From NCBI GenBank assembly GCA_041477005.1, contig JBGOUJ010000195.1, positions 1-11,602 on the forward strand: DNA of 11,602 nucleotides, in the 5' to 3' direction. A model generated the notes under the pieces. That model was given only the letters and a program-made list of their open reading frames with translations. It had not been told where the DNA came from and searched no databases. Shown here piece after piece: positions 4,764 to 11,602 of the stretch; position 1 is the stretch's first letter; the number at the start of each line of letters is the position of its first letter. The DNA is from JBGOUJ01 sp041477005 (GTDB lineage: Bacteria; Acidobacteriota; Terriglobia; Bryobacterales; JACQDG01). The translations under genes and the position numbers were made by a program.

Positions 4764-6287
4764 TCAGCCCGTCGCTGGCGTCTTCGTATCGCCCACGATC
4801 TGCGGGATCACCTCGCCAGCCACGTCCGTCAGCCTCATATTGCGCCCGTTGAAGTAGTACGTCAGCCGCTTGTGGTCGAGGCCCAGCAAGTGGAGCGCCG
4901 TGGCGTGGACGTCGTGATTCCAGATGATCTGCTCGGCGGCCTTGTACCCGACCTCGTCGCTCGCGCCGATGTGCTGGCCGCCCTTGATGCCGGCGCCGCA
5001 CATCCACATGGTCTGGGCGCCCGGGTTGTGGTCGCGCCCCAGGGCCCGCTGGGAGATCGGCATACGGCCAAACTCCGTCTGCCACATCACCAGGGTCTCA
5101 TCCAGCAGACCGCGCCGCTTCAGGTCGGTGATCAGGCCCGTGATGGGCTTGTCCACTTCCGGCGCGTGCATCCCATGGTTCTCCACGATGCTGCCGTGGG
5201 CGTCCCACGTATCCACGTTCTGGTTGACGATGGCGCCGCTGTAAAGCTGCACGAAGCGGACGCCCCGCTCGACCAGCCGGCGGGCCAGCAGGCACTGGCG
5301 GCCGAACGGCTCCGAAACCTTCTCGTCCAGCCCGTAGAGCTTCTTGGTCTCGTCGCTCTCCTGGTTGAAATCCACCGCTTCGGGAGCGCAGCCCTGCATC
5401 CGGTAGGCCAGCTCGTAGGAAGAAATCCGCGCGGAGAAGTCAGAGACCCCCGGATACCTCTCAGCGTGATTCTGGTTCATGCGGGCGAGCAGGTCGAGCT
5501 GCCTCCGCTCCTCCTCGGTTGACATGTACTGGGCCGGCGCTTTCAGATCGAGGATCGGATCGCCGACCGAGCGGAAAACGGTGCCCTGGTAGGCGGCCGG
5601 CAAGAACCCGGCGTGCCAGTTGGTGGGTCCGCTGAATGGCCCGCCCCGGTGGTCATAGATAACGACGTAGGCCGGCAGATTGCCGTTCTCGGTGCCGAGT
5701 CCGTAGGTCACCCACGCCCCGAAGCTGGGGAAGCCCATCAGGATCATCCCGGTGTTCCACTCATAGTGGGAAAGCACATGGTCGTTCGATTTACCCGTGG
5801 CCGAATGGATGAATGCCAGCTCGTCCACGATCGTCGACAGGTGCGGAAACAGCTCGGAGACCCACGTTCCGGACTGCCCATACTGCTTGAATTTGAACGG
5901 GCTCTTCATCAGCGGCCCGGGATAGCCCTGGCGCACGCGAATCTCGCCCTTCCCTTCCAGTGCTACGCCGTGGTACTTCTCCAGGTCGGGCTTGTAATCG
6001 AAGGTATCCACATGGCTGACGCCGCCGCTCATGAACAGGTGGATCACCGACTTGGCCCGCGGCTTGAAATGGGGTGGCTTGGGCAGATAAGGCGAATCCT
6101 TGACGCCTGCCGACCCCAGGCAGGAAGCCGCATCCTTGGGGGGCTCGGCCGCGAGCAAGCCGTCGCGGCTCAGCAGGTCGATCAGAGCCAGCCCGCCGAC
6201 GCCCATGCCGGCGTTGAACCAGAAATCGCGCCGGCTCATGTAGCGTTGCTTCTTGCCCGCTCGATCGTCACACAGCGGAGTCAGCAT
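4764..6287 (-). CDS. DUF1501 family protein with Tat signal, 507 aa
   Basis: Member of the DUF1501 family (PF07394), related to the alkaline phosphatase/sulfatase-like fold, with no settled activity. The start at 6287 follows AAAGGAGAG with good spacing. The N-terminus carries MSRRDFWFNAGMGVGG (from residue 17), a twin-arginine signal followed by a hydrophobic stretch, so the protein is probably exported folded. Family landmarks in order: HLFMSGGVSHVDTFDYKP (83-100), PTNWHAGFLP (221-230), ERGVRFVQLYSG (340-351), WDAHGSIVENHG (361-372), TEFGR (404-408), GRDHNP (417-422) and HATALHLLGLDH (461-472). The Asp and His residues in these blocks are the likely metal ligands. Length is typical of the family. 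It starts 13 bp after the stop of the DUF1549/DUF1553 gene, and its ribosome binding site overlaps that stop region, indicating one operon and probably coupled translation. The substrate is unknown; a sulfated or complex polysaccharide is often proposed for this pair but cannot be shown here. Confidence 0.92.
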   Translation of the reverse strand: MLTPLCDDRAGKKQRYMSRRDFWFNAGMGVGGLALIDLLSRDGLLAAEPPKDAASCLGSAGVKDSPYLPKPPHFKPRAKSVIHLFMSGGVSHVDTFDYKPDLEKYHGVALEGKGEIRVRQGYPGPLMKSPFKFKQYGQSGTWVSELFPHLSTIVDELAFIHSATGKSNDHVLSHYEWNTGMILMGFPSFGAWVTYGLGTENGNLPAYVVIYDHRGGPFSGPTNWHAGFLPAAYQGTVFRSVGDPILDLKAPAQYMSTEEERRQLDLLARMNQNHAERYPGVSDFSARISSYELAYRMQGCAPEAVDFNQESDETKKLYGLDEKVSEPFGRQCLLARRLVERGVRFVQLYSGAIVNQNVDTWDAHGSIVENHGMHAPEVDKPITGLITDLKRRGLLDETLVMWQTEFGRMPISQRALGRDHNPGAQTMWMCGAGIKGGQHIGASDEVGYKAAEQIIWNHDVHATALHLLGLDHKRLTYYFNGRNMRLTDVAGEVIPQIVGDTKTPATG

Positions 6288-6300
6288 GGCTCTCTCCTTT

Positions 6301-9180
6301 CTAATTGATATACACGAATTCGTTGGCGTTCAGCAGGACGTGCGCCAAACTGGCCAGGGCGCCCCTATCGGCCTTGTGCTCCGCACTCCCACGTGAGCCC
6401 GAGCCGGAGGCCTTCGCCGCCTGAAACTCGCGCTCCTTGTTGAGGAACTCGAGGTCGCCGGCCAGCTCTTTTGGGCGCGGCGCGCGGCTCAGCGTGATCC
6501 GGTAGAGGGTCTTGATCTCGGCCGGCGCGTCGGCGCCCGCTGCTTTCATCACGCGATCCGCCAGGTACCTCGCCTGGAGCAGGACGAACTCGTTGTTCAA
6601 CAGGGTCAGCGCCTGGGTCGGCACCGTGCTGGTGTTGCGTCTCTCCGTGGTGACGTTCTGATCGGGCTGATCGTGAACGTCAAACATCGGGAACTTCATG
6701 CCGCGCTTCCAATATGAGTAAATGCTGCGCCGCCAGGTGGCCGGCTCTTCCTGGGTCAGATCCCAGCGGCCCGCCCGGTACCCGTCGCGGACGCTCTCCG
6801 GCATCGACGGGAAAAACGGCGGGCCGCCCGCCAGCAGGTTGATCTGGCCGCTGGCCGACAGGATCACGTCCCGGATGGCTTCGCCCTCCAGGCGCCGCAC
6901 CGGATACCGCCACAGGTAGACATTCGTCGGATCCTTCTCTGCGTCCTGGGCGTTGTAAAAGCTGGAGGCCATCTTGTAGGTCTCGGAGTTCAGCATGACG
7001 CGGTGCATCTGCTTGATGCTCCAGCCCTGCCGGACAAACTCCGTCGCCAGCCAATCGAGCAGCTCCGGGTGGGAAGGAGCCATGCCCATCTTTCCGAAGT
7101 TGCCCGGTGTCGCCACGATGCCGCGGCCAAAGTGCCAGTACCACACCCGATTGACGAGCACGCGGGCGGTCAGCGGGTTCTCCGGGGAAGCGATCCACTC
7201 GGCCAGAGCCCGGCGCCGGCCGCTGGTAACGTAATCGCTCCGGTTCGGCGGATGCGCCGCCGGCTCGGTTCGTTTCGCCAGCACCGTCAGGAAGCCGGGG
7301 TCGACCACCGGGGCCTTGTTGTCATCTTCGACAGCCAGGCCGTTCGCGCCAAAGTGTACTCTGGGCACCTCGTACTTAGTCCCCGGCTGGGGCAGGAAAG
7401 AAGCCTGCAGGTCGTCGTAGTCGGGCCTGTACGTCTTGCCCGGCGCCGGTTCATCACCCGGACCGCCCGGAGCCAGCCGGTACTCGCCATCCCGCACGCC
7501 CTCCACCGCCACCGGCGCCTTCGGCATCTGCTTTTCCAGTTCGGCGATCCGGGCCAGCAACGCCGCCCGCTTCGTCTCATCTTCGTCGCTAACCTTCAAT
7601 GGCCGCCCCACTCGCCGGCCGCCGGGAAGAGAAGCGGACCGGTAGCCGTAGGTACGGTTGTCGGTCGCAGCCGTAACCAGCATGGTCAGCGCCGGATCGT
7701 CGCCCATGAAATTCGGGTCCCCATCTCCGGAGTCCGTGCCGCGCTCGAACTGGGCCGCCAGCAGCTTCTGACCCGTCGTCCGCTGATCCACCGGCGTCCG
7801 TATCGCGGCCTGCACCTCCTCCGGTAGCCGCTTCACGCCCTCCGCAAACTGCTTTTGCCGGTAGGGGGCCTCCATCTGGGCCACTTGCTTCCGTAACGGC
7901 GCCAACTGCGCCATCACTTCCCTCGTCTTCCGAGCCCACTCATCGGCCTCCGCCTTCGGCACCAGCGGGTGGTCGTAGCTCACATAGCCAAAGAACATGG
8001 CCGTCGTCCGGTAATAGTCCATCCGGGTGATGGGATCGAACTTGTGGTCGTGGCAGCGCGCGCAGTTGACGGACAATCCCATGAACCCGCCGAAGGTCGT
8101 GCGGATTATGTCGTCCAGATACTCATAGCGGTAGTACGGATTGTCTTTCTCGCGGAAGCGCACCCGCGGGCCCACGCGGTAGTAAGCGGTGGCGATCAGG
8201 CTGTCGTAAGTCGGATGGTCCAGTTCGTCGCCGGCGATGTGCTCGATGAGGAACCGGTTGTAAGGCTTATCGTCATTCAACGCCTTGATGACGTAGTCCC
8301 GATACCGCCAGGCGCTGGCCAGGGTACGGTCGTGCTCGAAGCCGGAGCTGTCGGCGTATCGGACCACGTCGAGCCAGAACCGGCCCCACCGCTCGCCGTA
8401 GTGGCTCGAGGCCAGCAACTTCTCGACCAGGTTCTCATAGGCTCTGGGCGATGGATCGTGGACGAACGCATCCACTTCCTCCGGCGCCGGCAGCAGTCCG
8501 GTCACGTCCAGGTAGAGGCGGCGGATCAGCGTGGAGCGATCCGCCTCGGGCGCGGGCGTCAGGCCCTTGGCCTCCAGGGAGGCCTTGACAAACGCATCGA
8601 TGGGATTCTTCGTCCAGCGGGCATCGCTCACCCGCGGCGGTGCGTTCCGAACCGGCTTCTGGAACGCCCACCACTGGCGCATCTCGCTGGTGATCACGCG
8701 CTCCTTGTACTCCAGGTAGCTGGCGTTGGCCTTGTCGCCGGGGGCCTGGTTTGCAGAAGGCGCCGTGGCCTGTGCCGTCGCCGCCTCACCCCAGCTCGCG
8801 CCCTGGTCGATCCAGTCCTTAATGACGGCCATCTCGCTTTCGCTCAAGGGGGGCAACGGAGCCATGGGCATCTTGGGCTGTTCCATGCCAGCGACCCGCT
8901 TGTAGATGGCGCTTCCCTCCGCTTTGCCGGGAACCAGCGCCGGGCCTTTGTCTCCGCCCTTCAGCATGGCCCCGCGCGTCCGCAGGTCGAGGTTCGACAT
9001 CTTTAGCGCTTCGCTGTGGCACTGGAAGCAGTTCTTCTCGAGAATCGGCAGCACGTCCTTTGCTGTAACGGCCCTCTGAGCGATGAGTAGTCTGGTTTGC
9101 GTCGCGGCGCCGATCAGGATCGTCAACGCCAGCAGGGACCACACAACCGCTTTGAATTTTCGCGAGGTCTTCAGCGGCAT
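6301..9180 (-). CDS. Planctomycete-type cytochrome C / DUF1549 / DUF1553 protein, 959 aa
   Basis: Large exported multidomain protein. After a basic N-terminus and a hydrophobic segment (~11-28, signal peptide or anchor) comes a PSCyt1-type cytochrome domain with the haem motif CFQCH (51-55) and Met-rich QPKMPM (101-106), which could supply the sixth ligand. A DUF1549 (PSCyt2) domain follows from about WTKNPIDAF (189) through YGERWGRFWLDVVRYADS (261-278) to NCARCHDHKFDPI (372-384), which contains a second CxxCH. A variable, charged middle part (~410-640) leads into DUF1553 (PSD1), with RVLVNRVWYWHFGRGIV (673-689), SHPELLDWLATEF and LNNEFVLLQARYLADR (861-876). The ATG at 9180 has AGGA 5 nt upstream. 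It is the first gene of an operon with the DUF1501 gene. The haems suggest an extracytoplasmic redox step; the reaction and substrate are unknown. Length fits the family. Confidence 0.93.
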   Translation of the reverse strand: MPLKTSRKFKAVVWSLLALTILIGAATQTRLLIAQRAVTAKDVLPILEKNCFQCHSEALKMSNLDLRTRGAMLKGGDKGPALVPGKAEGSAIYKRVAGMEQPKMPMAPLPPLSESEMAVIKDWIDQGASWGEAATAQATAPSANQAPGDKANASYLEYKERVITSEMRQWWAFQKPVRNAPPRVSDARWTKNPIDAFVKASLEAKGLTPAPEADRSTLIRRLYLDVTGLLPAPEEVDAFVHDPSPRAYENLVEKLLASSHYGERWGRFWLDVVRYADSSGFEHDRTLASAWRYRDYVIKALNDDKPYNRFLIEHIAGDELDHPTYDSLIATAYYRVGPRVRFREKDNPYYRYEYLDDIIRTTFGGFMGLSVNCARCHDHKFDPITRMDYYRTTAMFFGYVSYDHPLVPKAEADEWARKTREVMAQLAPLRKQVAQMEAPYRQKQFAEGVKRLPEEVQAAIRTPVDQRTTGQKLLAAQFERGTDSGDGDPNFMGDDPALTMLVTAATDNRTYGYRSASLPGGRRVGRPLKVSDEDETKRAALLARIAELEKQMPKAPVAVEGVRDGEYRLAPGGPGDEPAPGKTYRPDYDDLQASFLPQPGTKYEVPRVHFGANGLAVEDDNKAPVVDPGFLTVLAKRTEPAAHPPNRSDYVTSGRRRALAEWIASPENPLTARVLVNRVWYWHFGRGIVATPGNFGKMGMAPSHPELLDWLATEFVRQGWSIKQMHRVMLNSETYKMASSFYNAQDAEKDPTNVYLWRYPVRRLEGEAIRDVILSASGQINLLAGGPPFFPSMPESVRDGYRAGRWDLTQEEPATWRRSIYSYWKRGMKFPMFDVHDQPDQNVTTERRNTSTVPTQALTLLNNEFVLLQARYLADRVMKAAGADAPAEIKTLYRITLSRAPRPKELAGDLEFLNKEREFQAAKASGSGSRGSAEHKADRGALASLAHVLLNANEFVYIN

Positions 9181-9211
9181 GGTTTCCTACCCCCTTCGGA
9201 CACCTCTCGGC

Positions 9212-9240
9212 ATACACTCCCGCCCTCGGCTTTAGTGTAT
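9212..9240 (-). promoter_or_regulatory. Inverted repeat overlapping the -10 region of the DUF1553 operon promoter
   Basis: ATACACT (9212-9218) and AGTGTAT (9234-9240) are perfect 7-bp complements with a 15-nt spacer, about 22 bp centre to centre. The upstream arm covers the putative -10 box of the promoter at 9234-9261, which is how an operator would be placed. It could equally be an RNA hairpin near the transcript start. Confidence 0.35.
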
Positions 9241-9261
9241 CTTCTTAATCCGGCCAGTCAA
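9234..9261 (-). promoter_or_regulatory. Candidate sigma70 promoter of the DUF1553-DUF1501 operon
   Basis: On the minus strand TTGACT (9261-9256) is followed, after 16 bp, by TACACT (9239-9234). Both boxes are close to the sigma70 consensus. The -10 ends 53 bp before the ATG at 9180, leaving a leader of roughly 45 nt. Confidence is limited because acidobacterial promoters are poorly characterised. Confidence 0.45.
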
Positions 9262-9262
9262 G

Positions 9263-9289
9263 CTAATACCTCTAATGTCTCTAATGTAC
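9263..9289. repeat. 9-bp-period microrepeat (CTAATGTCT unit)
   Basis: Three consecutive 9-bp units, CTAATACCT (9263-9271), CTAATGTCT (9272-9280) and CTAATGTAC (9281-9289), lie between the HAD gene and the DUF1553 promoter. The period and the C-T-A-A core resemble the CCTAACG repeats at 2692-2718. Confidence 0.5.
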
Positions 9290-9314
9290 TCAACCCGCGC
9301 CGCCGCGACCCGCC

Positions 9315-9944
9315 TCACCCCCCCAGTTCCGCTCGGAGCAACCCCAGCACTTCCCCCGGCCCCGGCACTCGCAGAACCTGCATTCCGGCCCGCCGGCCCG
9401 CCTCGGCGCCGGGACCCGAATCTTCAATCACCAGGCACTCCCCCGCCCCGATCCGCTCGTCGGCTCCGGCGTTGACCAGTTCGAGGGCCCGCAGATACGG
9501 ATCGGGCGCCGGCTTCAACTCCGCGACGTCCTCCTGGCAAACCAGCGCCGTGATCGCCTCCCGCACCCCGTGCCCCACCAGGTGCGGTTCCACCTCGCAT
9601 CTGCTACTTGAAGAAACCACGCCAAAGCGATAGTTTTCCGGGCCCGTTTGAATGAAGGTGACTAGTTCCTGGGGCATCCGGCAATGCCCCCGCGCGCGGT
9701 CCTGGTAAAGGATCTTTTTGGCCGTGTAACACCGCCCGAAAAACTCCGCGTCGTATCCCTTTCCAAACTGGCGGCACAGCCTCTGGATCATCTCCTGATT
9801 GCTGACCCCGACGAAATTGGCATAGTAGAACTCGGCCGAAAGCGGCATCCCGTAGCCGGCCAGGACCTCAGCCCAGCAAGCCAGGTGCAGCGGCTCGCTA
9901 TCGACCAGCACGCCATCGAAGTCGAAGAAAATAGCGCGGATCAT
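9315..9944 (-). CDS. HAD-superfamily phosphatase / beta-phosphoglucomutase-like, 209 aa
   Basis: Cytoplasmic HAD subfamily IA hydrolase. Motif I is FFDFDGVLVDSE, with nucleophile Asp8 and acid/base Asp10; the helical cap lies at roughly 18-85; motif II is VVSSSSR (Ser111 or neighbour); motif III is Lys144 in ELKPAPDPY; motif IV is IEDSGPGAEAGRRAGM, with Glu174 and Asp175. All catalytic residues are present. The DGVLVDSEP and KPAPDPY patterns are shared by sugar-phosphate phosphatases, beta-phosphoglucomutases and phosphoglycolate phosphatases, so the substrate is open. The ribosome binding site (GGCGGA about 9 nt before the ATG) is modest. It lies 48 bp after the M48 gene on the same strand and may be cotranscribed with it, but no functional link is evident. 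Confidence 0.9.
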   Translation of the reverse strand: MIRAIFFDFDGVLVDSEPLHLACWAEVLAGYGMPLSAEFYYANFVGVSNQEMIQRLCRQFGKGYDAEFFGRCYTAKKILYQDRARGHCRMPQELVTFIQTGPENYRFGVVSSSSRCEVEPHLVGHGVREAITALVCQEDVAELKPAPDPYLRALELVNAGADERIGAGECLVIEDSGPGAEAGRRAGMQVLRVPGPGEVLGLLRAELGG

Positions 9945-9992
9945 GACGTTGATTCCGCCTCGGTGTCTCCGTAGCTAATCGGACGACGGCGT

Positions 9993-11336
9993 CTACCGGA
10001 ACCGCACCGAGTTCTGCATCTTCTGGAAAGTGGGGCGAAGGTTGTTATAGTCGCTCTCCGGGGCGATCAGGATCAGGTAAAACAGGCCCTCCGGCCGTGT
10101 GGCCGTCAGCAGAGAGTCCATCTCCTGCTGGCTTCCCAGCGGTGAGGAGCCAACTAGAAGTATCGTCTCGCCGTTCGACCCATCGACCGTCACGCTCTGC
10201 CGCTGCCCCCGCACCTCGCGCATGTCCGGGTTCTTGGACCGCAGGTCCTGGATCAGTTGGTCCGTGGCTGCGGTGATGTTGGTCGCTTTCGCAGAAAAAA
10301 AGCCCGCCATGGCGCCCATGCCGATCTGCACTCCCCCGCCCGACTGCACCAGTCCCTGCTCGGGAGCGATGGTGACGTCCTTCTCCTTGCCGTAGGTCTT
10401 CCAGTTGGCCGGATAACTGAAGCGAAAGCCGGCGCCGCGAAACTCGCGTACTTCCGAGGACGGAGGCTCGGGGTGCTGCTGGCCCCCGCCCGCCTCGCCG
10501 TGGCGGGCCTGTTGCTTGTCGGGCGCCGGAACGCGCGCCGCCAGGTCGCGATAGCGGCCGAAGTTGCCGGAGCCTTTCGTGTACTCGCGGGACGGCAGGG
10601 CCTTTACCTCATCCTCTACGTATTTCACGCGGTTGCCCGGGTCCGGGTGGTCGGAAAGGAACTGGGCCACGCTGCCTCCACTCCCCAACTGCGCCTTGAG
10701 CTTCTCGAAGAAGCGAGCCATCTCCACCGGATCGTAGCCCGCCTTGGCCATGGTGCGCGCGCCGAGAATGTCCGCGTCGTGCTCGGCGTCGCGAGAGTAT
10801 TTCAGCAGTACCGAGTTGACGCCCAGCCCGAGGCCGATCTGGGTCAGTTCTCCCAGCAGCGACCCGCCCGTCGCCAGGCCGGCGATGGCCAGGGGAATCT
10901 GCCAGAAGTTCGCCTTCGAGGCTTGATTGGTCGAGTGCCGCAGCCCGACGTGAGAGATTTCGTGCGCCAGCACGCCGGCCAGTTGCGCCTCGTTCTCCGC
11001 GGCATTGATGGTCGCGGTGTTCACGAAAATCGGCCCGCCCGGCAAGGCAAAGGCGTTGATCGCCTTGTCCGCCACGATGTGAAAGTTGTACGGGTAACTG
11101 GGATCGTAGGAGACTTTGGCCAGCCGGGATCCCAACTGGGAAAGGTAGTCTTGGAGTTCCGGCTGGTTGCGGACCACCGGCAGTTGCCTTTCCACCTCTT
11201 GCCCAGCCTCTTTGCCGAGCTGGATGTCCTGGTCCTTCGAAAACAGGTTAAAGCCCGGCTTGATCTCGTTGGTTGCCGCCTGCAGGCTCCAGACGGTCAG
11301 CATCAACAACAAGCTCCGACCGAGTTTAGGCGCCAT
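9993..11336 (-). CDS. Secreted M48 family zinc metallopeptidase with C-terminal extension, 447 aa
   Basis: An M48 peptidase of the BepA/YfgC-like exported type, likely active in envelope protein quality control. A short signal peptide (MAPKLGRSLLLMLTVWSLQA, cleavage near residue 20) exports it. The catalytic zinc motif is HEISH (125-129), with Glu185 in the AEHDAD segment as probable third ligand; the hydrophobic, Gly-rich segment at ~146-176 lies between them as is usual. SDHPDPGNR (228-236) is a conserved family block. From ~295 a separate domain follows (EFRGAGFRFSYPANWKTY to the end), which resembles PsbP-like folds and is joined by a Pro/Gly/Gln-rich linker (~268-294). No TPR repeats replace it, unlike Escherichia coli BepA. 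The ATG at 11336 has no strong Shine-Dalgarno; no better start preserves the signal peptide. Confidence 0.92.
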   Translation of the reverse strand: MAPKLGRSLLLMLTVWSLQAATNEIKPGFNLFSKDQDIQLGKEAGQEVERQLPVVRNQPELQDYLSQLGSRLAKVSYDPSYPYNFHIVADKAINAFALPGGPIFVNTATINAAENEAQLAGVLAHEISHVGLRHSTNQASKANFWQIPLAIAGLATGGSLLGELTQIGLGLGVNSVLLKYSRDAEHDADILGARTMAKAGYDPVEMARFFEKLKAQLGSGGSVAQFLSDHPDPGNRVKYVEDEVKALPSREYTKGSGNFGRYRDLAARVPAPDKQQARHGEAGGGQQHPEPPSSEVREFRGAGFRFSYPANWKTYGKEKDVTIAPEQGLVQSGGGVQIGMGAMAGFFSAKATNITAATDQLIQDLRSKNPDMREVRGQRQSVTVDGSNGETILLVGSSPLGSQQEMDSLLTATRPEGLFYLILIAPESDYNNLRPTFQKMQNSVRFR

Positions 11337-11414
11337 AACACCAGATTACCATTATGGTTGGCGGCTCTCGTCGCGGTAGCTCGATGCGGGCCAAGAGGAT
11401 GCCGGCGAGATGTA

Positions 11415-11443
11415 TTGTCAAGCCGCTTGCCCTCGGTTACGAT
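11415..11443 (+). promoter_or_regulatory. Candidate sigma70 promoter of the divergent 3'-edge gene
   Basis: TTGTCA (11415-11420), a 17-bp spacer and TACGAT (11438-11443) make a good sigma70-like pair pointing into the partial gene at 11457. The expected transcript start near 11450 leaves a very short leader, which weakens the case. The same -35 hexamer reads TTGACA on the minus strand, toward the M48 gene, but there no good -10 follows. Confidence 0.4.
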
Positions 11444-11456
11444 CAGGGGGGCCTGC

Positions 11457-11602
11457 GTGTCGACATCAGTTCATCCGCGGCGAACTCCGGAGGCGCTGCT
11501 TCCAGGCGAAGGCCCCCCCGCGCACTTGCCCACCGATTGGCCGGGCGCCGGCCCCATCGACGTCGCCATCCACGATTTGCCCCATCGCTCGTCCACGACC
11601 GA
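11457..11602 (+). CDS. 5' end of a divergent gene, possibly lipocalin/CrtC-like (partial)
   Basis: From GTG at 11457 the frame is open for 48 codons to the window edge. A G-rich tract (11446-11451) lies 5 nt upstream as a possible ribosome binding site. The protein starts MSTSVHPRRTPEALLPGEGP and later reads PIDVAIHDLPHRSSTT followed by a codon starting GA (Asp or Glu). In lipocalin-like carotenoid 1,2-hydratase (CrtC-type) proteins, the pattern D-x-P-H-x-S-S-T-T-E-W-W-Y near the N-terminus is characteristic, and this fits up to the truncation. There is no signal peptide in what is visible. The gene could also be an unrelated protein; only the next ~10 codons beyond the window would settle it. 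Confidence 0.4.
   Translation, partial: MSTSVHPRRTPEALLPGEGPPAHLPTDWPGAGPIDVAIHDLPHRSSTT

Noticed and set aside
4755..5522. Long plus-strand open frame opposite the DUF1501 gene
   Set aside because: It is the antisense shadow of a confidently assigned gene in GC-rich DNA; its translation has no family features and no ribosome binding site.
7969..9006. 345-codon plus-strand open frame opposite the DUF1549/DUF1553 gene
   Set aside because: Antisense shadow: the minus strand encodes conserved haem and DUF1549 motifs throughout, and the plus translation is Val/Ala/Arg-rich without recognisable domains.
11394..11420. TTGACA on the minus strand upstream of the M48 gene as a sigma70 promoter
   Set aside because: The -35 is perfect, but no acceptable -10 lies 16-18 bp downstream, so it is not listed as a promoter.

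Overview
The window looks like chromosomal DNA of a GC-rich acidobacterium, probably of the Solibacter/Bryobacter type. This is inferred from gene content: a DUF1501 protein paired with a large DUF1549/DUF1553 cytochrome-type protein (a gene pair abundant in Planctomycetes and in Solibacter-like Acidobacteria), a secreted M48 peptidase with a C-terminal extension, and a secreted Cys-rich beta-sandwich-like protein. No ribosomal or other taxonomic marker is present.

Layout. (1) Bases 1-2034, plus strand: a B12-binding radical SAM protein, preceded by a 21-codon leader ORF whose ribosome binding site sits in a small hairpin. A 109-bp MITE-like element with 13-bp perfect terminal inverted repeats and a CTCG target duplication has inserted at the extreme 3' end of the gene. 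Removing the element and one target copy brings a TGA into frame one codon after the junction, so the last ~55 codons come from the element and the DNA beyond it. (2) Bases 2035-3222: a decayed, gene-poor stretch. It holds a 29-codon ORF with a strong but possibly sequestered ribosome binding site, several inverted repeats, 9-bp-period microrepeats, and a plus-strand pseudogene remnant of an alpha-oxoamine synthase (BioF/KBL/SPT family) with an in-frame TGA. (3) Bases 3223-4185, minus strand: a secreted protein with a signal peptide, 8 cysteines and two similar beta-rich repeats. (4) Bases 4186-4763: no gene supported, one terminator-like hairpin. (5) Bases 4764-9180, minus strand: a two-gene operon, first the DUF1549/DUF1553 protein with two CxxCH haem motifs, then the Tat-targeted DUF1501 protein 13 bp downstream; a candidate sigma70 promoter with an overlapping inverted repeat lies just upstream. 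(6) Bases 9315-11336, minus strand: an M48 metallopeptidase followed by a HAD phosphatase. (7) Bases 11457-11602, plus strand: the 5' end of a divergent gene running off the window, possibly a lipocalin/CrtC-like protein.

How the genes relate. The DUF1553 and DUF1501 proteins are almost certainly co-expressed and both exported; they probably work together outside the cytoplasm, but their substrate is unknown. The radical SAM gene and the oxoamine synthase remnant lie on the same strand about 1 kb apart, so the region may once have held a lipid or secondary-metabolite cluster that has since been eroded. I see no CRISPR array, tRNA, rRNA or complete transposase. No complete new system can be claimed from this window; the most unusual items are the element insertion with its reconstructable reading frame, the leader ORF, the oxoamine synthase remnant and the dispersed 9-bp microrepeats.
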